The notes beneath the pieces were generated by a model, which saw only the letters and a list, made by a program, of their open reading frames with translations, ran no database searches and was not told the DNA's origin. The translations under genes were made by a program, and so were the position numbers. 64,000 nt of DNA from an uncultured Dehalococcoidia bacterium (lineage in GTDB: Bacteria > Chloroflexota > Dehalococcoidia > Lucifugimonadales > CAJWUJ01), in assembly GCA_913047625.1 (NCBI GenBank), contig CAJWUJ010000002.1:98175-162174 (forward strand), given 5' to 3'. This document shows, piece after piece, positions 21,241 through 30,036 of this stretch; position 1 is the first letter of the stretch; each line of letters begins with the position of its first letter.

Positions 21241-22242
21241 ATGGATGGTAAACGGTTAGGAGTAGCCGCAATGGCAGGCAGTTCCGCGGAAGTTGTTTCA
21301 CGGATTGAGCTGTTTGAGCAAATGGGTATTTCAGCCGCGTGGCTGACTACTGGTGGCACTATGCCGGATGGGATTACATTGTTCTCGGCTGCAGCAGTGA
21401 AAACAAACAAAATCCTTATGGGAACGTGTATTACACCTACCTATCCCCGGCATCCTCTTACGGCAATACAACAGATAAGAGTCGTTACGAGTTTAGCACC
21501 AGGAAGATTTCGCTTAGGATTAGGTCCCAGTCATCGAGTCATAGTGGAACCAACCTATGGATACTCTTTCGGCAAGCCAATTACTAATTTGAAGGAGTAT
21601 ATACATATTATTCGGTCGTTAATTAATCACAATGAAATTGATTTTGATGGGCATGAATGGAATGCCCATGCTCAGTTTGGGCCTGACTTTGATTCTGGCG
21701 AACGGGATGCATTAGCTCAAATGCCGATTATGGCTTCCGCTTTACGTCCCAAGTCGTATGAAGTTTGTGGCGCAGTATCGGATGGGGCAATCAGCTGGGT
21801 CTGTCCTGGGGAATACTTAAATAGCATTGCTCTACCGTCTCTAGAGTTGGGAGCACAACAAGCAGGGAGGGCAACTCCTCCTCTTGTTGCTCATGCTCCA
21901 GTCTGTGTTCACGATAATCTTGAAGAAGGAAGAATAGCAGCAAGAGAGCAGCTCGCCCGATATCCAAAGTCGCCTTTGTATCAGGAAATGTTTGCCGAAT
22001 CAGGTCACCCTGAGGCTAGGAACGGTTTATGGAGTGATGGGATGCTGGATGATGTGGTGTTTATTGGTGACGAGGAAACAGTTACTTTTAAATTAAAGAG
22101 ACTCTTTGATCTAGGGGCAACGGAGATCATTGCACATCCTGTGGTTGCAGGTGGTGATCAATCCCAATCTCTTCAAAGAACACTTAAGTTACTTGCTAGT
22201 TTGTGTAAACGCTTGGACGAACAGAACGAATTCTCATTATGA
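21241..22242 (+). CDS. LLM class (luciferase-like/F420) oxidoreductase
   Basis: LMGTCITPTYPRHPLTAIQQIRVVTSLAPGRFRLGLGPSH, typical luciferase-like family signature. Confidence 0.9.
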   Translation: MDGKRLGVAAMAGSSAEVVSRIELFEQMGISAAWLTTGGTMPDGITLFSAAAVKTNKILMGTCITPTYPRHPLTAIQQIRVVTSLAPGRFRLGLGPSHRVIVEPTYGYSFGKPITNLKEYIHIIRSLINHNEIDFDGHEWNAHAQFGPDFDSGERDALAQMPIMASALRPKSYEVCGAVSDGAISWVCPGEYLNSIALPSLELGAQQAGRATPPLVAHAPVCVHDNLEEGRIAAREQLARYPKSPLYQEMFAESGHPEARNGLWSDGMLDDVVFIGDEETVTFKLKRLFDLGATEIIAHPVVAGGDQSQSLQRTLKLLASLCKRLDEQNEFSL

Positions 22243-22266
22243 AGAATTGAATCTCTGAGCGAATAG

Positions 22267-23508
22267 TTACTGCTGGCTGATACGATCAGGTTTACGTAAC
22301 ACAACAATGGCAAGACTGAGTGCGAGAAATAACAGGCCGCTTATCATCAACGCGGTGGATACCCCTGCATAAGATGAGAGTGCTCCTGTAAACAAACCTC
22401 CGATTGAAGTGATTCCCCAGCTTAACTGATGGATGCTCATGACTCTTCCCCGGTACTGATCCTCCACACTTTGTTGGATAAAAGCATTGTTTGACGTTCT
22501 GAATACTGCAGTGAACAAACCGAGGATGCAGATTGCTGCTACCGAGAATAATAATGTTGTTGTTTGGGAAAATAAAATCAGCCCTGCACCAGTTCCAATT
22601 GCTACTATAGATTGCACTGTCCAAGGACTAGTTTTAGCTTTTAAGAATCCTGTTGTTCCTGTTCCTATAATGCCCCCAATACCGAGACCAAAAAGTAAAG
22701 TACTGTAGCTTTCTACTTCACCAGAGAGAATCTGATCTACAAATGCTGGAAGTACCGTTGTAAACGAATAACCGAAAATCCCGCCACTCGCTGATAGAAG
22801 GAGTAATCCAGAAATGAGGCGGTGATGTCGGACATATGAAAGCCCGGCCAGAAGGTTTTCCCACGTTGACCCTATTGCTTGAGATTCTCGAACTTTGAGT
22901 TGTTTCATCATGAACAATGTTATAACCGTAACGACGTATGTGACGCCTATAACTATAAAGATGCTTGCTATACCCAAGGTGCTAACAAGGGGACCAAAGA
23001 AAGCGGGGCCAATAACTGATGAAGCGCCAAAAATAATGGAATAGAGAACAATTGCTTCTAGCAATCGGGATTTGGGGACGATATCAGCAATAATAGACTG
23101 TCGTGCCGGTATGTCGAATGCCAGAAGCATACCTGTAAGAAATGCGATTGTGATGAGCAGCCATGGGGTCATGAGATTAGAAATAATAAGAGCTGCTGTT
23201 ACAAAAGCTTGAAGAGCAAATAGGGATCTAGTAAATCGAATGGTTTGAAGACGGTTAAATTTATCGGCAAGAACACCTCCCCACATAGAGAATATAAGGA
23301 TTGGAATAGTGTTAGCGAACGTTAATAGTCCCAGCATTGTTGCTGAACCAGTGAGAAGATGCATGAGCCATAGTCTTCCAGAGATAAGGATCCACATGCC
23401 TAGGTTGGAGAAAACGGCACCTATCCAAAACAGTCGATATTCTCTTTCTCTAAGGATGCTAATGATCGAAAAGGACTTTTGTATAAAGTAGGAGAGAATA
23501 TTAAACAT
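22267..23508 (-). CDS. MFS transporter (EntS/MFS_3-like)
   Basis: REREYRLFWIGAVFSNLGMWI, WGGVLADKFNRLQTIRFT, about 12 hydrophobic segments. Confidence 0.9.
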   Translation of the reverse strand: MFNILSYFIQKSFSIISILREREYRLFWIGAVFSNLGMWILISGRLWLMHLLTGSATMLGLLTFANTIPILIFSMWGGVLADKFNRLQTIRFTRSLFALQAFVTAALIISNLMTPWLLITIAFLTGMLLAFDIPARQSIIADIVPKSRLLEAIVLYSIIFGASSVIGPAFFGPLVSTLGIASIFIVIGVTYVVTVITLFMMKQLKVRESQAIGSTWENLLAGLSYVRHHRLISGLLLLSASGGIFGYSFTTVLPAFVDQILSGEVESYSTLLFGLGIGGIIGTGTTGFLKAKTSPWTVQSIVAIGTGAGLILFSQTTTLLFSVAAICILGLFTAVFRTSNNAFIQQSVEDQYRGRVMSIHQLSWGITSIGGLFTGALSSYAGVSTALMISGLLFLALSLAIVVLRKPDRISQQ

Positions 23509-23529
23509 CCACTTTGATAGGGTTTATTA

Positions 23530-23898
23530 GTGACATGGACATATTCAAACACACATACTACCCTTTGGGAATTAGATTCTGTATTCTTTATAGCTGTTTC
23601 TGATTGTAAGGCTGTGATGGAAATATTGAGCAGGATGATCGAAGATTACGATGATATTGGTAATACGGTTGATGAACTTGCTTCATTTTCTGACCCAAGA
23701 GAGCCTAACTGGGTCGACGAAAAAGGCCAGATTATTACGGACAAGGGTCCTCAAATGAATTTCGGCAAATACTCAGGATGCCTCGTATCTGAAGTCAATG
23801 ATCGCGAATATCTTGAGTGGGTCTTAAGAGCTGATTTCGATGCTTCGGTCAAGGCTGTTATCAAGCAACACCAGAAAATTTTAACTAATGGAAGCTAA
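23530..23898 (+). CDS. small protein with ExoX C-terminal-like/DUF3820 domain
   Basis: MNFGKYSGCLVSEVNDREYLEWVLRADFDASVKAVIKQH resembles the FGKhkGk..sevp..YLrWll..DF pattern. Start codon GTG uncertain. Confidence 0.6.
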   Translation: MTWTYSNTHTTLWELDSVFFIAVSDCKAVMEILSRMIEDYDDIGNTVDELASFSDPREPNWVDEKGQIITDKGPQMNFGKYSGCLVSEVNDREYLEWVLRADFDASVKAVIKQHQKILTNGS

Positions 23899-24009
23899 CG
23901 ATTCACAAAACGTCGTTTAGGAACTACGATACTTCTTGTAGTTGGTAAGATATTGATCCTTGCTGTAGACTGGTAGCACCTTATTATTATCCGCGAAGGA
24001 GAAATTATC

Positions 24010-24876
24010 ATGGATGATGATCAAACCTTTTTGTTCCTGTTAGCTACCCTTTGGTTTGCGCAAGCGTTATGGGTGTTGTTTGACGTATCAGAAACTAAAA
24101 AACGCTTACCAGTAGCGATAGCATGGGGTCTGGGGTGTTTGGTACTGCCAGTCATTGGAATGATTGGGTATTTATTGAAAAAACAAGACGATGTTGCTAA
24201 ACCTGTAGGCAACATTGTTATGCGGCAATATTGGTTCACAGTGTCGTTTACTTTTTTAGCTATGCTGTTTGTGGGAGTGGCCCAAACAGGAAGTTCGGTA
24301 CTGCAAATGGCTTTGGAAAACACGCCAGATAGATCGTTGGGAGTTCGAGAAGATTTAGCATGGAGCCTAGCTGTAGTTACAATAGCGTTGCCTGCCTGGC
24401 TGTTCCATTATATTCGTGCCCGAAGCTATCTTCGTAATTTGGTAAGCGATTATGAATTCCAGGCTACCTTTCTCATTAGAAAGACGATGCTTGTTGTAAC
24501 GATGGGAATCTCCGGTTTTCTGGTTATTGGTATTTTGTTTTTCTATGTGTTTGCATTTTTCAGGACGCTCCTTGGAGTTTCAAATGTACCTGCTGCGGAA
24601 TACGGAGGACCAATTGCATGGCTAGCCACTGCATCGTTTACCCTTGCTTTTGCATATCTTTTCGTTTACAGGGGTGCAGAATATAAAGCCTTAGCGAACC
24701 GATTTCTTCAAGTGGAAGATGCTCCGGAGGAGCCAGAGGTAGAATCATCATCAACTGAGGGTAATACTACGCACACTTCAGTTTGTGGTTCATGCAAGTT
24801 ATCAGTGGATCCCAGCGATAAATTCTGCGGAGCTCACGGTGTTCCTATTAGTGAGAGTCCGTGTTTATTTAAATAG
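24010..24876 (+). CDS. multi-TM membrane protein with C-terminal zinc-ribbon-like motif
   Basis: Several hydrophobic segments, then CGSCKLSVDPSDKFCGAH (CxxC-x10-CxxH). Confidence 0.6.
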   Translation: MDDDQTFLFLLATLWFAQALWVLFDVSETKKRLPVAIAWGLGCLVLPVIGMIGYLLKKQDDVAKPVGNIVMRQYWFTVSFTFLAMLFVGVAQTGSSVLQMALENTPDRSLGVREDLAWSLAVVTIALPAWLFHYIRARSYLRNLVSDYEFQATFLIRKTMLVVTMGISGFLVIGILFFYVFAFFRTLLGVSNVPAAEYGGPIAWLATASFTLAFAYLFVYRGAEYKALANRFLQVEDAPEEPEVESSSTEGNTTHTSVCGSCKLSVDPSDKFCGAHGVPISESPCLFK

Positions 24877-24900
24877 AAGGAGCTTTTTGCGAGGTTTGTT

Positions 24901-25299
24901 ATGAGTGTTAGTTTCGGTCATGTTCATGTTAAAAGCCCAAATCCTCACGAAACAGCCGCATGGTATATCGAAATGCTGGATGCGGAGTACGTCGAAGAAA
25001 TTGATGTGGATGGAGCACTGTTCGTCCGCATTCGTTTGGGAGGCGTAATGTGTAATGTTTCTAGTCCAGCTCCTGGGCAACATCTTAATGACTCAAGCAT
25101 AGATCTTCGATATGGGCTGGAGCATTTTGGTTTACGAGTTGATGATATCGAGGTTGTGATTGCTAAAATGAAACAAGCAGGAGTGCCTATTTTACAGGAC
25201 ATAAAAAAAACGACTTCTGGCAACCGTATCGCTTTTGTGCATGGACCTGATAACGTCATGATTGAGTTGAGTCAGTATCATGCTGGGTTTAAATCATAG
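24901..25299 (+). CDS. VOC (glyoxalase/bleomycin resistance) family protein
   Basis: FGHVHVKSPNPHETAAWYIEMLDAEYVEE...HFGLRVDDIE...FVHGPDNVMIELSQ. Confidence 0.9.
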   Translation: MSVSFGHVHVKSPNPHETAAWYIEMLDAEYVEEIDVDGALFVRIRLGGVMCNVSSPAPGQHLNDSSIDLRYGLEHFGLRVDDIEVVIAKMKQAGVPILQDIKKTTSGNRIAFVHGPDNVMIELSQYHAGFKS

Positions 25300-25304
25300 G
25301 ATTG

Positions 25305-25928
25305 CTAGGTTGACGGACTACTGTTGATCTGGTTTGGTGTGTTTATACCGCCTGAGAGTACCAAAGACATTGCGGTTTGAACTGAGAGATCTGTGTCTCG
25401 AACTTCTTTCAATGGTAAGAGAGTCACAAATCCAGAGTTCGGTGTTGGTGCCGTTGGAATATAGACGATAGCGAACGGTTGATCCGCTTCATTCTTAGTG
25501 AGCCCAGTGAGGAATCCGATAGACCAAAGGCCTTTCCGTGGATGTTCAATCATAACAACTCTTTTAAACCCGGTAGTGCTACTGCCTGAAAAAGACTCAA
25601 TAAGTAAACGTGCCGAAGAGTAAACTGCCCGTACTATTGGAGTTCGTAACAGAAGAGACTGTGAAAACTTAATCACTTTTCGTCCCAAAATATTTGCGCT
25701 CAATAACCCTGCAAGGTAGATGAGTATGAACAGTGCAATTAATCCTAATCCCGGAATTTCTCTTCCTATGAGACTATCAATAGTGGGTTTCAACACACCG
25801 TCGATAGCATCAAAGAGGATTTTCAGCAGCAGATAGGTTATTACTATGGGGATTAAGATGAAGAGTCCAGCAGCAAACACCTTTCGTAAATGTTTACTGC
25901 ATTTTGATAACATATTTGTAATAATCAC
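25305..25928 (-). CDS. DUF502 family membrane protein
   Basis: LRKVFAAGLFILIPIVITYLLLKILFDAIDG... LLRTPIVRAVYSSARLL ... RKGLWSIGFLTG. Confidence 0.88.
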   Translation of the reverse strand: MIITNMLSKCSKHLRKVFAAGLFILIPIVITYLLLKILFDAIDGVLKPTIDSLIGREIPGLGLIALFILIYLAGLLSANILGRKVIKFSQSLLLRTPIVRAVYSSARLLIESFSGSSTTGFKRVVMIEHPRKGLWSIGFLTGLTKNEADQPFAIVYIPTAPTPNSGFVTLLPLKEVRDTDLSVQTAMSLVLSGGINTPNQINSSPST

Positions 25929-25973
25929 AAGAAAGCCTTCGCTGGACGATATTGGTTTGGAAACTAGCCTAAG

Positions 25974-26816
25974 TTATGCAACGGGCATGGCGTGAGATAC
26001 TCCGATCATACTATCTCTCGTTACTAATTTGGCAGCTTGGTCCTCTGAGAGACTTTCAACACCTTCAGGTATTTTGGGAATAACTAAGTAACGTACGTCT
26101 GCTGTGCTATCCACTACTCGCAGTTTTACCTGTTCATCTAGGGGTAATCCCATTTCTAAAAGTACCTGTCGAGGTTCGGCTACGACCCTTTGCCTATACA
26201 CCATGCTCTTATACCATTCTGGTGGTTCTCCGAGGAGAGCTCTTGGATAACAGGAGCATAACGTACATACCACCACATGATGGAGAGTAGGGGTGTTTTC
26301 TACTATGCGGAACTCCACATGCTCTTCCAGTGCTATGCCCATTTCACTGATAGCGGAACGAGCATCACTCAGAAGTCTGTTCTTGTAATCAATATCCAAC
26401 CATGCTTTAGCCACAACACTGGCTCCGAGAGCGTGCGTGCGTTTTTCGTTGGTTGACACCTGGTCTTGAATTTCCTGATATGAGGTTATATTTTTAGCTA
26501 CTAAAAGTGAAGCAAAGGCTCGTACAGCGTTTTCATAGGTTGAATGCTCTGGAATTTGCATAGTATCTATTTGCTCTTGAATTTCACTTTGCACAAGAAC
26601 GTTTTTTTCCACGCAAATGGCAATCAATGCCCGAATGCGGTTTTCAAAGTATGGATCATAAGGCGTGTTAAAGTCCTCTATTGTTCTACGGACTTCGTCT
26701 GTAGTCAGGATACTCTGCCGCCGAAGAATTTCACTCAAGGCTATGGCTTGTTTGTCATATTGGGAAAGTTCGTGTTCGCTGGTATCGATGTATGGACCGT
26801 GGTGTACATTAGACAT
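25974..26816 (-). CDS. nitrile hydratase alpha subunit-like protein with N-terminal triple beta-N-like repeat
   Basis: C-terminal half: VVVCTLCSCYPRALLGEPPEWYKSMVYRQRVVAEPRQVLLEMG..VRYLVIPKIPEG..LVTRDSMIGV (CTLCSC claw setting). N-terminal about 130 aa: three 37-aa repeats. Confidence 0.88.
   Translation of the reverse strand: MSNVHHGPYIDTSEHELSQYDKQAIALSEILRRQSILTTDEVRRTIEDFNTPYDPYFENRIRALIAICVEKNVLVQSEIQEQIDTMQIPEHSTYENAVRAFASLLVAKNITSYQEIQDQVSTNEKRTHALGASVVAKAWLDIDYKNRLLSDARSAISEMGIALEEHVEFRIVENTPTLHHVVVCTLCSCYPRALLGEPPEWYKSMVYRQRVVAEPRQVLLEMGLPLDEQVKLRVVDSTADVRYLVIPKIPEGVESLSEDQAAKLVTRDSMIGVSHAMPVA
26427..26759 (-). repeat. three tandem 37-aa coding repeats (residues 20-56, 57-93, 94-130 of the NHase alpha-like protein)
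   Basis: YDKQAIALSEILRRQSILTTDEVRRTIEDFNTPYDPY / FENRIRALIAICVEKNVLVQSEIQEQIDTMQIPEHST / YENAVRAFASLLVAKNITSYQEIQDQVSTNEKRTHAL, counted as 37 residues each. Confidence 0.8.
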
Positions 26817-26837
26817 ATTTGCGTACCTCTCAGGGAG

Positions 26838-27152
26838 TTATTTTTTTGGACCGGGACTTAACCAGTGTTCAAAGATATCCATCATTAGTTCATCCGAAGG
26901 CAAGATATCTTTGCTTATTTCCACGTCTGTATACTTGAAGAGAACAGAATAGAGTGTTTGTTCAGGAAGTCCATTGTTTCCGTATGCAAGTTGCTCCGGA
27001 TTCTTAAATTTACCATGAATTTTTTCGATTCGGCCTTCCTTTCCGTAGATATAGCTGGGAGTACGGTGGTGGTGAGTAACCTTGCGAGATTGAACTATTA
27101 CAGTATCCCCGATTCCAAACTGTTGTCCCATACAGTTGCCTCCAAATTTCAT
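26838..27152 (-). CDS. nitrile hydratase beta subunit C-terminal (SH3-like) domain protein
   Basis: QQFGIGDTVIVQSRKVTHHHRTPSYIYGKEGRIEKIHGKF..PEQLAYGNNGLPEQTLYSVLF matches the NHase beta C-terminal pattern (GD.V.V.....HtR.P.Y..Gk.G.i...hG....P...a.g.g..pe.lY.V.F). Confidence 0.85.
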   Translation of the reverse strand: MKFGGNCMGQQFGIGDTVIVQSRKVTHHHRTPSYIYGKEGRIEKIHGKFKNPEQLAYGNNGLPEQTLYSVLFKYTDVEISKDILPSDELMMDIFEHWLSPGPKK

Positions 27153-27175
27153 TGTACTAGAAAACCGGACATTTA

Positions 27176-27520
27176 TCAGTCAAAAATACTAAGAGGGAAT
27201 GTGAGTTGAAGAAGGGGCCCTTCCTGATTCATTCCGTACACATCTGTATCTCCTGGACTTCCTGAAGGATAGTGTCTCTTGAGAGTTGCCTTTATAGCGT
27301 GCAAGCTGTCGATATGTTCGAGGACTACTACTTCGCTTTCACTGATGTTATATACTTCGGAAATAGTGCCCTTTGTTATTAAATTATTATCTTTGATTGC
27401 ATAATAGCTAGAGGAATCCCGAAATATAATATCAAGGGTGATAAGAAAAGGACCTGCATTCTTACTTCTGATAACAGAACAAAGATCTTCTAGATGTACA
27501 TTATTGGAATCCGACATCAT
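27176..27520 (-). CDS. DUF4387 (AtuA-related) family protein
   Basis: LEDLCSVIRSKNAGPFLITLDIIFRDSSSYY...AIKATLKRHYPSGSPGDTDVYGMNQEGPLLQLTFPL. Confidence 0.82.
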   Translation of the reverse strand: MMSDSNNVHLEDLCSVIRSKNAGPFLITLDIIFRDSSSYYAIKDNNLITKGTISEVYNISESEVVVLEHIDSLHAIKATLKRHYPSGSPGDTDVYGMNQEGPLLQLTFPLSIFD

Positions 27521-28918
27521 TTAACCAGCCTGTGTTATTTTGATGTCAAAAAGCTCAAGCGGATCACTTATCGGCATCTGATGATAAATTGTAGTTTCGA
27601 AAGTTTCTCCGACATCGATAACATTTGGTGAAAATAAGTAACCTACATTTCCTGCGGTAGTGGTACGGTCTCGATAACGAGAAAATGCTATTTTTAAGGA
27701 TAAGTCTTCTGCGATGTCATGCGAGAGTTGCTGAGTTTCTGAGACAATATCAAGCACAATGCCGATTTCAGTAGGATGAGAAGAAAGAGGTTCTCGAAGC
27801 CCCAGAACAGCTCCTTTCCCATAAACATGATAACGGATAGAAAATTGGCCAGCGGTTTGAAAACTTGCTTCAGCACTACGCTTTTCTTGTGCTAGGATTT
27901 CATCTATCTGCTCTATCATTCGGTGATTTCGTGCTCCGAGAATTGCTATCGTCCTGTATCCTAAGAAAGACACTCCTTCGAGTAAAACCGTATAAGCCTG
28001 CTCGGTGAATTTAGTTCCAGAGACTCTAACGGTGCTTGGTGTTTCTTGAGAAAAAACAGTTGCATGTTTTTCAAGAAGGCCACCAGGGAGTTCTACGATG
28101 GCATGTGACTCTCGTTCATACAGTGAATGGGCGGTCGCAGACTCTACGGAACAAATCATCCCAGGATGCCCGGGCTGAAGAGTAAAGTGATCATCATGCA
28201 TAGTACCTACAATAGGAATTCTGTTAGGGCCCAAGACTTTTGTAACTCCTGTGGTATCCGTCAAGGCGGATTCACCGCATTCCATGATATCGCCCATATG
28301 GATGGAGAGTCCTTTGTCAAACCCTAACATTACAGGATACGCACCGATTGCGCATGAATCTGCCGCTCTTCCTGCGAGCACAACCTGTGCCCCCTGCTGC
28401 AGCGTTTCTATGATCGGTTCGACCCCCATCATAGCCACTATAGTTCTCGCCTGTTCCACTTGTTCAGTAGTGAGTAAGTCACCGAGGAGGGTCGTTGGTA
28501 CCTTTGGCATTTTTGTGCCTTTGAGAAGGGCGTTTTTTACGGTTTGTTTCTCGATATCTGAATAAATGGTGCCTACTGGAAAACTGATACTGTTTTCTTG
28601 GGCGATTTTCATTACAAGGTCAAGGGTGAAGTCAACGTGAGCATTCGCACCTGATCCTCCCGAAGAGCCAAGGATAAAAGGGATACCTCGTTTATGTACT
28701 GCTTCCACGAGAATGATTTCCAAATCCCTTCGCAGATTTGTGAGTGGACTGTGCGGTTTGCCAGTTCCTAGATACCAAGGCCCGATGTCGAAAGATCCGC
28801 CGTCCACAGCGACAACGTCTGGTTTATTGGCGTCAAGCGCTTCAATAAATGCTTCTTTGAAGATGCCCCTATTTCCGATACATCCTGTCGGTGTTAAAAC
28901 GGTTACCGTATTCATCAC
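27521..28918 (-). CDS. acyclic terpene utilization AtuA-like (DUF1446) family protein
   Basis: KPDVVAVDGGSFDIGPWYLGTGKPHSPLTNLRRDLEIIL..., VVLAGRAADSCAIGAYPVMLGFDKG, ECGESALTDTTGVTKVLGPNRIPIVGTMHDDHFTLQPGHPGM. Confidence 0.88.
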   Translation of the reverse strand: MMNTVTVLTPTGCIGNRGIFKEAFIEALDANKPDVVAVDGGSFDIGPWYLGTGKPHSPLTNLRRDLEIILVEAVHKRGIPFILGSSGGSGANAHVDFTLDLVMKIAQENSISFPVGTIYSDIEKQTVKNALLKGTKMPKVPTTLLGDLLTTEQVEQARTIVAMMGVEPIIETLQQGAQVVLAGRAADSCAIGAYPVMLGFDKGLSIHMGDIMECGESALTDTTGVTKVLGPNRIPIVGTMHDDHFTLQPGHPGMICSVESATAHSLYERESHAIVELPGGLLEKHATVFSQETPSTVRVSGTKFTEQAYTVLLEGVSFLGYRTIAILGARNHRMIEQIDEILAQEKRSAEASFQTAGQFSIRYHVYGKGAVLGLREPLSSHPTEIGIVLDIVSETQQLSHDIAEDLSLKIAFSRYRDRTTTAGNVGYLFSPNVIDVGETFETTIYHQMPISDPLELFDIKITQAG

Positions 28919-29046
28919 AGGCCAATATAGCGTGTCAGTCTAAGACCGTCAAAAGCAGTCTGCTCTCGGGACTTGATTTACGAGTATATCTTGGAAGTTA
29001 GGAAGAAAATCTGTATATTGTGGATATTGGTGGAGGATACGGTTTT

Positions 29047-30036
29047 ATGAATAGCAAAACTAAGATTCCAAAAGTGAAAGTACTAGCTACTGGTGGAACA
29101 ATAGCCAATAAAATTGATAAAGATGTGGGAGGAGGGGTTCCAACCTTGACTGGTGAAGACTTGATTGAATCTATACCAGATGTTGAAACTTTGGCGGATG
29201 TTCATGTCGAACAAGTACTGAATGTGGGGAGCCATTTGTTGTCTCCGAACGATATCTTGAAAGTTCGGAACAAATGTAGAGAATCATTGAATGATGGGTT
29301 TGACGGCATAGTGGTAACGATTGGCACTGCAACAATGGCTGAGTATGCATATATGCTTTCTATCACCCTCGATACCGACAGACCTGTGGTGCTAACGGGT
29401 GCAATGAGGAATATCTCATTACTCGGTGCCGACGGAATCAGAAATCTGGCAGATGCTATTCGTCTCGCCGGATCACGTCAAGAGTTCAATCTCGGAGTGG
29501 TTGTTTGTATGCAAGGTGAAATATTTCATCCGCATGACGTTAATAAAATTCATGCCCAGAAGACAGAAGCATTTGGTTCATCTTTTGGGCCGCTCGGGGT
29601 CATTTTACCAGGCAGAATTGTGATGTATCGTAAACCGTTAATGAATCAATATATACCAGTGGAATCATTGACTAAACGCGTAGAGATTATTGTTGCTGAA
29701 GAAGGGGGAGACGGCTCTCTTCTAGACTTTGCATCAGAGAAAGCGGATGGTCTTGTTTTAGTGGGATTTCCTCCTGGAAATGTTTCGCCGGGTATGAATA
29801 AAGCTATAGAAAAGGCATTGCTGCAGGGTGTCCCTATTGTTCTGGTTCATCGTGCAATAGGAGGGGTTTTGAATCAAGGATTTCACTCTGATGGAGGACC
29901 TGAAGCGCAGTTATTGGGAGCAGGAGCCCTGCCGGGAGGAAGTCTTACAGCAGCTAAAGCTCGTCTGAAATTGATGCTAGCATTGAGTTATACGCAAGAC
30001 AAAGGTGAGTTACGGAAGTTATTTCAAAATTATTAG
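29047..30036 (+). CDS. asparaginase family protein (L-asparaginase type)
   Basis: KVKVLATGGTIANKIDKDVGG (first Thr motif), VVTIGTATMAEYAYML, VLTGAMRN. ATG at 29047 preferred to the upstream GTG. Confidence 0.92.
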   Translation: MNSKTKIPKVKVLATGGTIANKIDKDVGGGVPTLTGEDLIESIPDVETLADVHVEQVLNVGSHLLSPNDILKVRNKCRESLNDGFDGIVVTIGTATMAEYAYMLSITLDTDRPVVLTGAMRNISLLGADGIRNLADAIRLAGSRQEFNLGVVVCMQGEIFHPHDVNKIHAQKTEAFGSSFGPLGVILPGRIVMYRKPLMNQYIPVESLTKRVEIIVAEEGGDGSLLDFASEKADGLVLVGFPPGNVSPGMNKAIEKALLQGVPIVLVHRAIGGVLNQGFHSDGGPEAQLLGAGALPGGSLTAAKARLKLMLALSYTQDKGELRKLFQNY

